NCBI RefSeq assembly: GCF_050314255.1
Contig: NZ_JBNPMZ010000002.1
Location: forward strand, 208,526-272,525
Direction: 5' to 3'
From: Claveliimonas sp034178805
Lineage (GTDB): Bacteria; Bacillota; Clostridia; Lachnospirales; Lachnospiraceae
Length of the DNA stretch: 64,000 nucleotides
Each line of letters begins with the position of its first letter. Position 1 is the stretch's first letter. The notes below the pieces were generated by a model. That model was not told the origin of the DNA and made no database searches. It was given only the letters and a program-made list of their open reading frames with translations. Positions 17,615-25,759 of the stretch are shown here, one piece after another. A program made the translations under genes and the position numbers.

Positions 17615-18204
17615 AAATCATCCTCCCCCATGCTTTTCTTTATTTCGTTTTCCTGTACTACATATTTGTGTCCTATATCTTCTACAAACTGCCGATAACG
17701 CATGATCGGATTCTGCCCAAAATACGCATGTGTACGACTTATCTGTGTGATCCTATCATCACTAAACCCTAACAATGTCCGATACGAACTCCAGGGGTAA
17801 TCCTCGGGATGTTCCACCATCTTTGCCTTCACCGGATTCAAATGAATATAGCGGCTCGTCTGTAAAAAATACGCATCATCTTCCACAAGACATGCCTTAT
17901 ATCTGCCTTCAAACAAATGCCCTGTATATAAATATTTACGATTAAAATAAATTGCATAACTGCTTGCAAGTTGTTTCATAAATTTCCCTATTTCTCTCTC
18001 ACTAGTCTCAAGCAGTATATGAAAGTGATTTGTCATCATACAATAGGCATGTACCATACATCCATTCTTTTCAAGTGCACTTTTCATTATGGCAATGAAT
18101 ACCTGATAATCCATATCTTCTCGAAAAATTTCCTGCCTTCTGATTCCTCTTTCCATCAAGTGGTAAATTGCCCCCGGATACCATATTCTTTGTTTTCTAG
18201 CTAT
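17599..18204 (-). CDS. REP-associated tyrosine transposase (RAYT, Y1/HUH family)
   Basis: About 201 residues. The HUH motif is TNHFHILLE, and the family motif region YIHLNPVKAKMVEHPEDYPW with SSYRTLLG follows; the N-terminus IARKQRIWYPGAIYHLMERG matches RAYT proteins. A stop lies upstream, and the conserved N-terminus begins at an ATA codon (18204-18202), placed 7 bases after AGGAGGGG. Either ATA is used as a rare start or the original ATG has mutated, with a weaker TTG at 18159 as the fallback. RAYTs act as single-strand nucleases on REP hairpins. Five GGGAC palindromes occur in this window. Confidence 0.85.
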   Translation of the reverse strand: MARKQRIWYPGAIYHLMERGIRRQEIFREDMDYQVFIAIMKSALEKNGCMVHAYCMMTNHFHILLETSEREIGKFMKQLASSYAIYFNRKYLYTGHLFEGRYKACLVEDDAYFLQTSRYIHLNPVKAKMVEHPEDYPWSSYRTLLGFSDDRITQISRTHAYFGQNPIMRYRQFVEDIGHKYVVQENEIKKSMGEDDLWLPW

Positions 18205-18330
18205 TTTCCACCCCTCCTATCACGCTTACTCCTTCTCATGATTTTTGCTTTTATAACACTATCATCAATGATTTTATTCAAAACGAAGCTTCTTTTTTGA
18301 GAAGCTTCAATCAATCTCCATCACTTATTC

Positions 18331-18519
18331 TTAAATTCCATATTTTTTAGCAAATGCACTTCCTCGACACCTAGCCTTATGAACATCACTTTTTTTTACT
18401 TCCATCTTCCGTCCACCTCTGACCTCGTTAGTAAGAAGTCCATTAGCAACTGCACGTGCAGCTTTCTTTTGTGACTCAAAAGAATCACTTAAACATGTTT
18501 TGTTTCCAACCGCTCTCAT
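18331..18519 (-). CDS. Small basic protein, function unknown
   Basis: A 62-residue frame with AGGAGG about 9 bases before its ATG. It is rich in Lys, Arg and Ala (SQKKAARAVANGLLTNEVRG, then MEVKKSDVHKARCRGSAFAK). No membrane segment is present. Composition suggests a nucleic-acid-binding or antitoxin-like peptide, but no family is recognised. Confidence 0.5.
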   Translation of the reverse strand: MRAVGNKTCLSDSFESQKKAARAVANGLLTNEVRGGRKMEVKKSDVHKARCRGSAFAKKYGI

Positions 18520-18639
18520 ATTCTGAACCTCCTATTCATAGTATAACCCTATGAGGAGCGTCTATTCTCAGAGTAAGATGCTCTACGAAAACTCAGCTTT
18601 ACCTTATAATCGGAAAAGACAGAAAGAGAGCCTGTTGCC

Positions 18640-19581
18640 TTATGACAACAAGCTCTCTTTCCTCTTTTTCTCCATCCACCGGTACAGATCTTCATACACC
18701 TGCTGCCGGTCGGTCTCATTCAATATCTCATGCCGGTCTCCCGGATACAGTTTGATGGACACATCTTTCATCCCGCTGTCTATGTATTTCCGGCATATTT
18801 TACGGACGCTTTTTCCGAAGTTGCCCACCGGATCATCCTCTCCGGATACGAAAAATACAGGCAGGTCTTTTGGCACTTTTTCCATATTTTTTCGCTTTGT
18901 CAGAACCTGCATTCCGGTAAACATCTGGTAATAGCCATTTACCGTGAAGGTAAAGCCGCACAACGGGTCATTTTCATATTTGCTCCGGATTGCTTCGTCG
19001 GATGTCACCCATGTGTTGGGGCTGTCACAGGGTTCGAATTTCCGGTTGAATCCTCCGAATCCGATGTTATTAATCAGGGCGCTGCGGTATTTCCAGCCCT
19101 TCACCGCCGCAATTGCCCGGCACACGCATTTTCCGGCACCAAGGATGACCGGACCCATATATCCGGTTCCCATGATGATGGCTCCGGCAAGTCCATTTCC
19201 ATACATGGTTAGGTACTGGCGCAGAAGGTAGGATCCCATGCTGTGTCCCAGCATGAAATAGGGCACTTCCGGATATTTTTTCATGGCCATTTGCCGCAAT
19301 CTGTGAATATCTCCGATGACGTATTGATTTCCCTTCGTCTCATGGAAATATCCATAGTATTCTTCACTCTGAATGGATTTTCCATGGCCCAGATGGTCGT
19401 GTCCTACCACGCAATAGCCCTGTTCTGCAAGAAATCTTGCAAATTCATCATAGCGATCAATGTATTCTACCATTCCGTGACAAATCTGGAGCACCGCTTT
19501 TACTTCACCTTCCGGCATCCACATGATTCCGTGAATCTGCGTCACTCCGTCTCTGGACGGATAATTAAATTCTTTCTTCAT
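18640..19581 (-). CDS. Alpha/beta hydrolase, monoacylglycerol lipase-like
   Basis: A 313-residue alpha/beta hydrolase of the serine aminopeptidase/monoglyceride lipase group. The oxyanion region is ICHGMVEYIDRYDEFARFLA, the lid-side motif is VVGHDHLGHGKS, the nucleophile elbow is MLGHSMGSYLL near residue 114, the Asp is in SGEDDPVGNFG, and the His in LYPGDRHEILNE. No signal peptide. It probably cleaves lipid or small esters in the cytoplasm. It lies 51 bases downstream of the citrate synthase stop-to-start interval on the same strand and may share its transcript. Confidence 0.85.
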   Translation of the reverse strand: MKKEFNYPSRDGVTQIHGIMWMPEGEVKAVLQICHGMVEYIDRYDEFARFLAEQGYCVVGHDHLGHGKSIQSEEYYGYFHETKGNQYVIGDIHRLRQMAMKKYPEVPYFMLGHSMGSYLLRQYLTMYGNGLAGAIIMGTGYMGPVILGAGKCVCRAIAAVKGWKYRSALINNIGFGGFNRKFEPCDSPNTWVTSDEAIRSKYENDPLCGFTFTVNGYYQMFTGMQVLTKRKNMEKVPKDLPVFFVSGEDDPVGNFGKSVRKICRKYIDSGMKDVSIKLYPGDRHEILNETDRQQVYEDLYRWMEKKRKESLLS

Positions 19582-19632
19582 TCGTATTTCCCCTTTGTTT
19601 CCCGGGTTCTATCTTTCAAGATGAACTCTGTC

Positions 19633-21006
19633 TTATCTGTCTTCCATCCGCACATACTCCCGGTATGGAGCCAGCGGCTTATATGCCGGACGGATGATTT
19701 TATCTACATTTTTAAGCTCTTCCAGACGGTGTGCGCTCCATCCAACAATTCGTGCCGTAGCGAAAATCGGAGTGTACAATGCAGGCGGAAGATCCAGCAT
19801 GCTGTATACCAATCCGCTGTAGAAGTCTACGTTTGCATTTACTCCTTTGTAAATGCGCCGCTTCTCCGCGATGACTTCCGGAGCCAGCCGCTCGACCGTT
19901 TCATAAAGTCCATACTCCTTCTCACAGCCTTTTTCTTTTGCAAGCTGCTTTACAAATCCTTTGAAAATATCCGCACGCGGGTCGGATACCGAGTAGATGG
20001 CATGACCCATTCCGTAGATCAGTCCTTTCTGGTCAAATGCTTTCTTATCCAGCAGGTCGCACAGATACTGACGAACCTCTTCTTCGTCCTCCCAGTTTTC
20101 TACATTCATTTTCATGTCTTCGAACATCTGGGTTACCTTAATATTTGCACCGCCATGCTTCGGTCCCTTTAAGGAAGCCATGGCTGCCGCAATCGTAGAA
20201 TAAGTATCCGTTCCGGATGATGTAACTACGTGGGTAGTAAATGTGGAGTTATTTCCACCGCCGTGGTCCATGTGAAGTACCAGCGCCATATCCAGAATTT
20301 TTGCCTCCAGCTTGCTGTACTTCCGGTCTTCTCTCAGCATCATCAGGATATTTTCTGCGGTAGATAATTCCGGATCCGGTGCATAGATAAATAAATCATC
20401 TCCCCGGCGGTAATTATATGCATGGTATCCGTACACCATCAGCATCGGGAACTGACTGATCAGGTTCAGACACTGTCTGAGTACGTTTGGAATGGAGGTA
20501 TCATCTGCCTTGGCATCATAGGAATACAGATTCAGGATCGAGCGCGACAGGCTGTTCATCATATCACGGCTTGGCGCTTTCATAATGACATCACGCACGA
20601 AATTCGGCGGCAGTGTTCTTCTCTCCACCAGCATTTCGTGAAAATCCTCTAACTGCTTCGCAGTCGGCAGCTCGCCAAATAACAGGAGATACGTGATTTC
20701 CTCAAATCCAAAATGATCCTCTTTCAGGAATCCACCCACCAGGTCTTTGATATTGTAACCTCTGTAGTAAAGATTTCCTTCACACGGTACCTCTTCGCCG
20801 TTTACGATCTTCTTCGCGCATACGTCGGAAATATTTGTAAGGCCGGCCAGCACTCCTTTTCCATTAACGTCTCGCAGCCCCCGCATAACCTCATACTGGG
20901 TATACAATTCTTTGTCAATTGCATTGTTTTTTTCGCAGAGAGCCGCCAGCTCCTGAATCTCCGGTGTGATTTCAAATAATGCTTTCTGTACAGATGTTCT
21001 TGCCAT
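19633..21006 (-). CDS. gltA: Citrate synthase
   Basis: About 457 residues from ATG 21006 (AAAGGGG 7 bases upstream, better than upstream ATGs). Family motifs are GYNIKDLVGGF, the catalytic His regions MDHGGGNNSTFTTHV and GMGHAIYSVSDPRA, and GPKHGGAN in between. The C-terminal Asp region is NVDFYSGLVYSMLDLP. It condenses acetyl-CoA and oxaloacetate. It is somewhat longer than type II enzymes and of the clostridial form with an N-terminal helical extension. A partner hydratase is at 4.9-7.2 kb. Confidence 0.95.
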   Translation of the reverse strand: MARTSVQKALFEITPEIQELAALCEKNNAIDKELYTQYEVMRGLRDVNGKGVLAGLTNISDVCAKKIVNGEEVPCEGNLYYRGYNIKDLVGGFLKEDHFGFEEITYLLLFGELPTAKQLEDFHEMLVERRTLPPNFVRDVIMKAPSRDMMNSLSRSILNLYSYDAKADDTSIPNVLRQCLNLISQFPMLMVYGYHAYNYRRGDDLFIYAPDPELSTAENILMMLREDRKYSKLEAKILDMALVLHMDHGGGNNSTFTTHVVTSSGTDTYSTIAAAMASLKGPKHGGANIKVTQMFEDMKMNVENWEDEEEVRQYLCDLLDKKAFDQKGLIYGMGHAIYSVSDPRADIFKGFVKQLAKEKGCEKEYGLYETVERLAPEVIAEKRRIYKGVNANVDFYSGLVYSMLDLPPALYTPIFATARIVGWSAHRLEELKNVDKIIRPAYKPLAPYREYVRMEDR

Positions 21007-21076
21007 AGACATTCCCCTTTCCATTTTCATTTTGCTAAATTTTCACTACTGTTTCTTTTATCATTTGTCTGCCGCT

Positions 21077-21952
21077 TTATTTCAGATTCCGGCAGATCAT
21101 ATTTGTTAATGCTGCAAATTCTTCCAGCGTCAGAGCCTCTCCGCGGATACTTGGGCCTTTTCCCAGCTCATCAATGCTTTTTATGATAACATCCTTCGGA
21201 ATATCAAGCTCCACCGAGTTATTCAGTCCATTTGCAAGCGTCTTTCTTCTCTGATTAAATGAGGCCCGGATGATCCGGAACATCAGTTTCTCATCTTCCA
21301 CCTCTACCGGCGGTTTCTCATGGGTGGTCAGACGGATGACCGCAGACCCCACCTTCGGCCTTGGCATGAAGCAGTTGGGCGGCACATTTGCCACGATATA
21401 AGGGCTGGCATAATACTGAACTGCCAGGGACAGTGCGCCGTAGTCCTTCGTGCCCGGTCCCACCTGCATCCGGTCCGCTACTTCTTTCTGCACCATTACG
21501 GTGATACTTTCCATAGGCACATGATTTTCAAATAATCCCATAATGATGGGCGTCGTTATATAGTATGGAAGATTTGCCACTACTTTAATAGGCTTTCCGC
21601 CATTTTCTTCCCGGACAAGCTTTGGAATGTCCAGCTTCAGCACATCTTCATTAATGATCGTTACATTATCATAAGTCGCCAGCGTCTCGGAGAGAATCGG
21701 TATCAATGCCTTATCGATCTCCACTGCTGCCACCTTGCCTGCTGCCTGCGCCAGGTACTGGGTCATGGTTCCGATTCCCGGCCCAATCTCCAGCACAAAA
21801 TCATCTTTCGTTATTTCCGCCGCCCGGATGATCTTGTCCAGCACATGGGTATCGATCAGGAAATTCTGCCCGAATTTCTTCTGAAATGAAAAATTATATT
21901 TTTTTAAAATCTCAATGGTATTCTGGGGATTCCCCAGCGTTGGCTCTGCCAT
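21077..21952 (-). CDS. rsmA: 16S rRNA dimethyladenosine transferase
   Basis: About 291 residues from ATG 21952 (AAGGAG 8 bases upstream). SAM-dependent dimethylase: KKFGQNFLIDTHVLDKI, motif I VLEIGPGIGTMTQYLA, and the catalytic NLPYYITTPI near residue 130. It dimethylates two adjacent adenosines in helix 45 of 16S rRNA. It is immediately downstream of tatD, a conserved neighbourhood (metG-tatD-rnmV/rsmA) in Firmicutes, here without rnmV. Confidence 0.95.
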   Translation of the reverse strand: MAEPTLGNPQNTIEILKKYNFSFQKKFGQNFLIDTHVLDKIIRAAEITKDDFVLEIGPGIGTMTQYLAQAAGKVAAVEIDKALIPILSETLATYDNVTIINEDVLKLDIPKLVREENGGKPIKVVANLPYYITTPIIMGLFENHVPMESITVMVQKEVADRMQVGPGTKDYGALSLAVQYYASPYIVANVPPNCFMPRPKVGSAVIRLTTHEKPPVEVEDEKLMFRIIRASFNQRRKTLANGLNNSVELDIPKDVIIKSIDELGKGPSIRGEALTLEEFAALTNMICRNLK

Positions 21953-22009
21953 ATCCAAGTCTCCTTCTTGTTTTGTAAACTTAAATATTTCTTATATTTA
22001 TCTGTCCAT

Positions 22010-22774
22010 TTACGGAATGCGGTACATCTTCCGGGCATTTGCCTCCGTCTGTGCAATCACCTCTTCACAGGTCACACCCTTGATCCGCGCGATCTCTTCC
22101 GCCACATAGATCAGATTCAGGGAAGAATTCCGCTTGCCCCGGTTGGGCTCCGGTGACAGATAAGGGCAATCAGTTTCCAACAGGATGGAAGTAAGCGGAA
22201 TTTCCTCCACCGTTTCCTTGAGCTTCCGTCCATTTTTAAATGTCACCACACCGCCGACTCCGATGTAATATCCCATATCCACATATTCTCTTGCCATCTC
22301 TTTTGAATAAGAGTAGCAGTGGATCACACCTTCCAGTCCCTGACCGTACTGCTTCATCATCTCCATGGTATCCGCTGCCGCATCCCTGCTGTGGATCAGT
22401 ACCGGAAGATCCAGCTCCCTCGCCAGATCAAGCTGCTTTGCGAACCATTTCTTCTGTAAATCATGGGACTCATTGTCCCAGTAATAATCAAGCCCGATCT
22501 CTCCGACCGCCACAACCTTCGGCTGCCTAAAGAGCTCTTTCATCTTTGCAAATGTATCCTCATTCAGCGCTCCCACTTCATCGGGATGAACTCCCACCGC
22601 GGCGTACATGAATGGATAGTCCTGCACCATGTTCACGACCCTCTCACAGGATTCATAAGTGGCACTGACGTTCACGATGGTACCGACTCCGCCCTCTGCC
22701 ATGGACGAAAGAAGCTCCCGCCGGTCCGGATCAAATTGTTTGTCATCATAATGAGCATGTGTCTCAAATATCAT
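22010..22774 (-). CDS. tatD: TatD-family metal-dependent hydrolase
   Basis: A 254-residue TIM-barrel hydrolase. Metal ligands lie in the N-terminal ETHAHYDD (His-x-His), in GEIGLDYYWD, in LIHSRDAAAD and in the C-terminal LLETDCPYLSP. Such proteins act as 3'-5' exonucleases or related phosphoesterases. It is between metG and rsmA, in the usual order for Firmicutes. Confidence 0.93.
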   Translation of the reverse strand: MIFETHAHYDDKQFDPDRRELLSSMAEGGVGTIVNVSATYESCERVVNMVQDYPFMYAAVGVHPDEVGALNEDTFAKMKELFRQPKVVAVGEIGLDYYWDNESHDLQKKWFAKQLDLARELDLPVLIHSRDAAADTMEMMKQYGQGLEGVIHCYSYSKEMAREYVDMGYYIGVGGVVTFKNGRKLKETVEEIPLTSILLETDCPYLSPEPNRGKRNSSLNLIYVAEEIARIKGVTCEEVIAQTEANARKMYRIP

Positions 22775-22980
22775 AACTCGTACAGCTCCTGTTTCTTCAA
22801 TTCTTTACTTTCCTAAATGTGTAAATTAGACCAATTATAACACACTTTTATTAAGAATCCTACCTGATGAAAATTAAATTTCTGTGAAGGCTGTGAAAAA
22901 TTTCAAAAAAATGCCCCCTCCCGGGCAAACAAGTTTTCCCCTTGTCTCCCCGAAAGGAAGCATGTCACAACATATTACTG

Positions 22981-23062
22981 ACAGCGCTCTGTCCTCATTA
23001 GTTAACAGTACTCTGCCTCTGGTTAGCAGTTCTCTGCTCTTTGCTAGCAGATCTCTGCTCCC
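22981..23062. repeat. Degenerate 21-bp tandem repeats at the metG 3' end
   Basis: Three units spaced exactly 21 bases (CAG at 23006, 23027 and 23048), with a fourth, looser copy at 22982 spaced 24, follow the pattern CAGNNCTCTGC. Each unit is itself a small palindrome. The last unit contains the metG stop codon at 23044-23046. They do not form a clear terminator. Confidence 0.55.
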
Positions 23063-24966
23063 GCCGGCATCTCTTTTTCCGATGTCATCAGTGCCAGATT
23101 GCCTTCCGCATCCTCTGCACACAGCAGCATTCCCTCGGACAGTACGCCTGCAAGCTTGGCCGGTTTCAGATTCACCAGAACCATAACCTTCTTGCCTACC
23201 ATCTCTTCTGCACTGTAATGTTTCTTAATTCCGGAAACGATCTGCTTCACCTGGCTTCCGATCTTCACCTGTGAACACAGAAGCTTGTTGGATTTCTTTA
23301 CCGGCTCGCAGGCAATGATCTCGCCTACCTGGAACTGCATTTTGCCAAAATCTTCGAATGTAATCTCCGGCTTTGCTTCGATGTCGATTACATTTTCCTC
23401 TTCTGCCGGTGCCTCAGGCTCCTCTGCTACCGGCGGATGAAGCTCTTCTACCTTCTTCATGACCTCATTGATATCCAGTCTCTGGAACAGGATCTCCGGT
23501 GTCTCTGTTACCTTTCCATCGCCAAGCTGTGCCAGAATCTTTTCGGACGTCTCCGGCATGAAGGATTCCAGAAGTCTTGCGCCGGCCTTGATGCTCTCAA
23601 TCAGATTATAAAGCACGGTCTCCAGACGGTCTTTCTTTGCCTCGTCTTTTGCAAGAGCCCACGGCATGGTCTCATCAATATATTTGTTGCAGCGTTTGAA
23701 CAGTGCGAAGATCTCTGTGATTGCATCTGCCACACGCAGGTCATCCATCTTGGCATCTACGGCCTTCGGGGTATTTTCCACTACCGCCTTCAGATCAGCA
23801 TCCACGTCTTCAGCCACGCCCTTGTCGGTTACTGCACCGCCAAAGTATTTATTTGTCATGGAAATCGTTCTGTTTACCAGATTGCCCAGTGTATTTGCAA
23901 GGTCGGAATTCAGACGCTCTACCATCAGCTCCCAGGAAATCACTCCGTCGTTGTCAAACGGCATTTCATGAAGTACAAAATAACGAACCGCATCCACACC
24001 GAAGAAATCTACCAGCTCATCCGCATACAGCACATTTCCTTTTGACTTACTCATCTTGCCGTCTCCCTGCAGGAGCCACGGATGACCAAATACCTGCTTC
24101 GGCAGAGGCTCGCCCAGTGCCATCAGGAAAATCGGCCAGTAGATCGTATGGAAACGAATGATATCCTTACCTATTAAATGCAGGTCAGCAGGCCAGTTTT
24201 TCTTGTACTGCTCGGTGCTCTCTCCGTCCGCATCATAACCAATTCCGGTAATATAGTTGGTCAGCGCATCCAGCCACACATATACCACATGTTTGTCATC
24301 AAAATCAACCGGGATTCCCCATTTAAAAGAGGTTCTGGACACACACAGATCCTGCAGTCCCGGAAGCAGGAAATTGTTCATCATCTCATTTTTTCTGGAT
24401 ACCGGCTGAATGAACTCCGGATGGGTGTTGATATGCTCAATCAGGCGATCTGCATATTTACTCATTTTAAAGAAATATGCCTCTTCCTTCGCCGGTTTTA
24501 CCTCGCGTCCACAGTCCGGACATTTGCCGTCAACCAGCTGTGACTCTGTCCAGAATGACTCACACGGAGTACAGTAAAGGCCTTCATAAGATCCTTTGTA
24601 AATGTCTCCCTGATCGTATAATTTCTTGAAAATCTTCTGTACCTGCTTCTCATGGTAATCGTCAGTGGTACGGATGAATTTGTCATAGGAAGTGTTCATC
24701 AGATCCCAGATGTTCTTGATCTCGCCTGCCACACCGTCTACGAATTCCTTCGGTGTAACGCCTGCTTCCGCTGCCTTCAGCTCGATCTTCTGACCATGCT
24801 CATCCGTTCCTGTCTGGAAGAAAACGTCATATCCCTGACTTCTCTTGTAACGCGCAATCGCATCTGCCAGCACAATCTCATAAGTATTTCCGATATGCGG
24901 TTTGCCGGATGTGTAAGCGATCGCCGTTGTAATATAATATTTTGGTTTACTGCATTTTTCACACAT
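23044..24966 (-). CDS. metG: Methionyl-tRNA synthetase with C-terminal tRNA-binding domain
   Basis: A 640-residue class I synthetase. HIGH-type motif: AYTSGKPHIGNTYEI near residue 18. Zinc-knuckle cysteines are in CTPCESFW and CPDCGRE, and the KMSKS loop is DGKMSKSKGN near 300. The C-terminal ~110 residues are an OB-fold tRNA-binding domain (FGKMQFQVGEIIACEPVKKS), as in the dimeric MetG2 form. AGGAGC precedes ATG 24966. Expression is probably under the methionine T-box at about 25.1-25.4 kb. Confidence 0.96.
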   Translation of the reverse strand: MCEKCSKPKYYITTAIAYTSGKPHIGNTYEIVLADAIARYKRSQGYDVFFQTGTDEHGQKIELKAAEAGVTPKEFVDGVAGEIKNIWDLMNTSYDKFIRTTDDYHEKQVQKIFKKLYDQGDIYKGSYEGLYCTPCESFWTESQLVDGKCPDCGREVKPAKEEAYFFKMSKYADRLIEHINTHPEFIQPVSRKNEMMNNFLLPGLQDLCVSRTSFKWGIPVDFDDKHVVYVWLDALTNYITGIGYDADGESTEQYKKNWPADLHLIGKDIIRFHTIYWPIFLMALGEPLPKQVFGHPWLLQGDGKMSKSKGNVLYADELVDFFGVDAVRYFVLHEMPFDNDGVISWELMVERLNSDLANTLGNLVNRTISMTNKYFGGAVTDKGVAEDVDADLKAVVENTPKAVDAKMDDLRVADAITEIFALFKRCNKYIDETMPWALAKDEAKKDRLETVLYNLIESIKAGARLLESFMPETSEKILAQLGDGKVTETPEILFQRLDINEVMKKVEELHPPVAEEPEAPAEEENVIDIEAKPEITFEDFGKMQFQVGEIIACEPVKKSNKLLCSQVKIGSQVKQIVSGIKKHYSAEEMVGKKVMVLVNLKPAKLAGVLSEGMLLCAEDAEGNLALMTSEKEMPAGAEIC

Positions 24967-24989
24967 AATATCTGCTCCTTTTTATTCTT

Positions 24990-25122
24990 ATTTAGACATA
25001 AGATTGCGCGTCTGCGCAATCTTCGCGCGCGAGCGGGCTGCAATGCAGCAACTTCATTTCCGCGAGCTGCGCACCATCGCACGAAGTGCGTTTTTAATGT
25101 AACGAGGAATTCCTCGTCACAT
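24990..25122. repeat. GC-rich palindromic insert between T-box and metG
   Basis: About 130 bases, much richer in GC than the surroundings, built from several inverted repeats. These are GATTGCGC with GCGCAATC (near 24994-25013), GCACTTCGTGC-type arms (near 25079-25090), and AATGT-ACGAGGAATTCCTCGT-ACATT (near 25096-25126, with single mismatches). It separates the T-box terminator from the metG ribosome binding site. It looks like a small palindromic element or a set of extra hairpins in the leader. No coding is evident. Confidence 0.5.
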
Positions 25123-25425
25123 TAAAAAAGTCTTCTCCAATTCCTAAGAATCAAAGAAGACGAGTTATCCCGTGTTACCACTTCTCTTCGCCCTGCCTTC
25201 ACAGACAGAACCTCATAAGGTGCTCCCGACACCTCTCCGCTGTAATGGGCGGTACCCATCGCAGGGTTGCCATTAATCTGCAAGAATCCGGTTCCCCCAC
25301 GCTGCTCAGAAGCCATCTTCAGTCTGTTTCCGTTCATCCCTCTCAGCATCTGCACCCTGTGCAACGGGATTTCTCTGTAAAACTTCCGCCGACCTACTCT
25401 TTTCGTCACTGCGTTTTTCATATTT
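25123..25425 (-). promoter_or_regulatory. T-box riboswitch for metG
   Basis: Reading the minus strand, the leader begins with a GCAGTGACGAAAAGAGTAGG stem I start. It has an ATG-containing specifier region (GAGAGGGATGAACGG) and carries the T-box core AAGTGGTAACACGGG near 25160-25175. It ends in a terminator whose arms GTCTTC and GAAGAC flank a 20-base loop, followed by six T residues. T-box leaders sense uncharged tRNA; position and specifier point to tRNA-Met. Confidence 0.85.
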
Positions 25426-25461
25426 CATATGGAAAATGGTAGCACAATAATACGCTTATTG

Positions 25462-25695
25462 TCAAGCCATCTCTTTGATCTGACGAATCAGCTCCATGTC
25501 TTCTTCCGTGACCCGGATATTTCCGCTTATTGTCTCCCCGGCGGCAGTGGTCACCGTAATCTCGATCACGCTGTCCGTGCCCGTTTTTTCTGCTGCCGCT
25601 TTCAAAAATTTAGGAAACTTGGGATGGTTTGCCTTAAATCGGTCCAGCATATTTTTTATCTGCATCAGTGCCATTGGATTCTTCTGCCAATTCAT
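25462..25695 (-). CDS. Small conserved-looking protein, function unknown
   Basis: A 77-residue frame with AAAGGAGG about 11 bases before its ATG. Sequence reads as a compact alpha/beta domain: MQIKNMLDRFKANHPKFPKF, then DSVIEITVTTAAGETISGNI and an acidic helix with IRQIKEMA. There is no membrane segment. I recall similar short proteins in Lachnospiraceae genomes without function. It ends just upstream of the metG T-box. Confidence 0.6.
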   Translation of the reverse strand: MNWQKNPMALMQIKNMLDRFKANHPKFPKFLKAAAEKTGTDSVIEITVTTAAGETISGNIRVTEEDMELIRQIKEMA

Positions 25696-25759
25696 TTTCC
25701 TGCATACCTCCTTTATTCATTTCATAAATAATATAGATGAAATTCTTTAGGAAGGCAAT

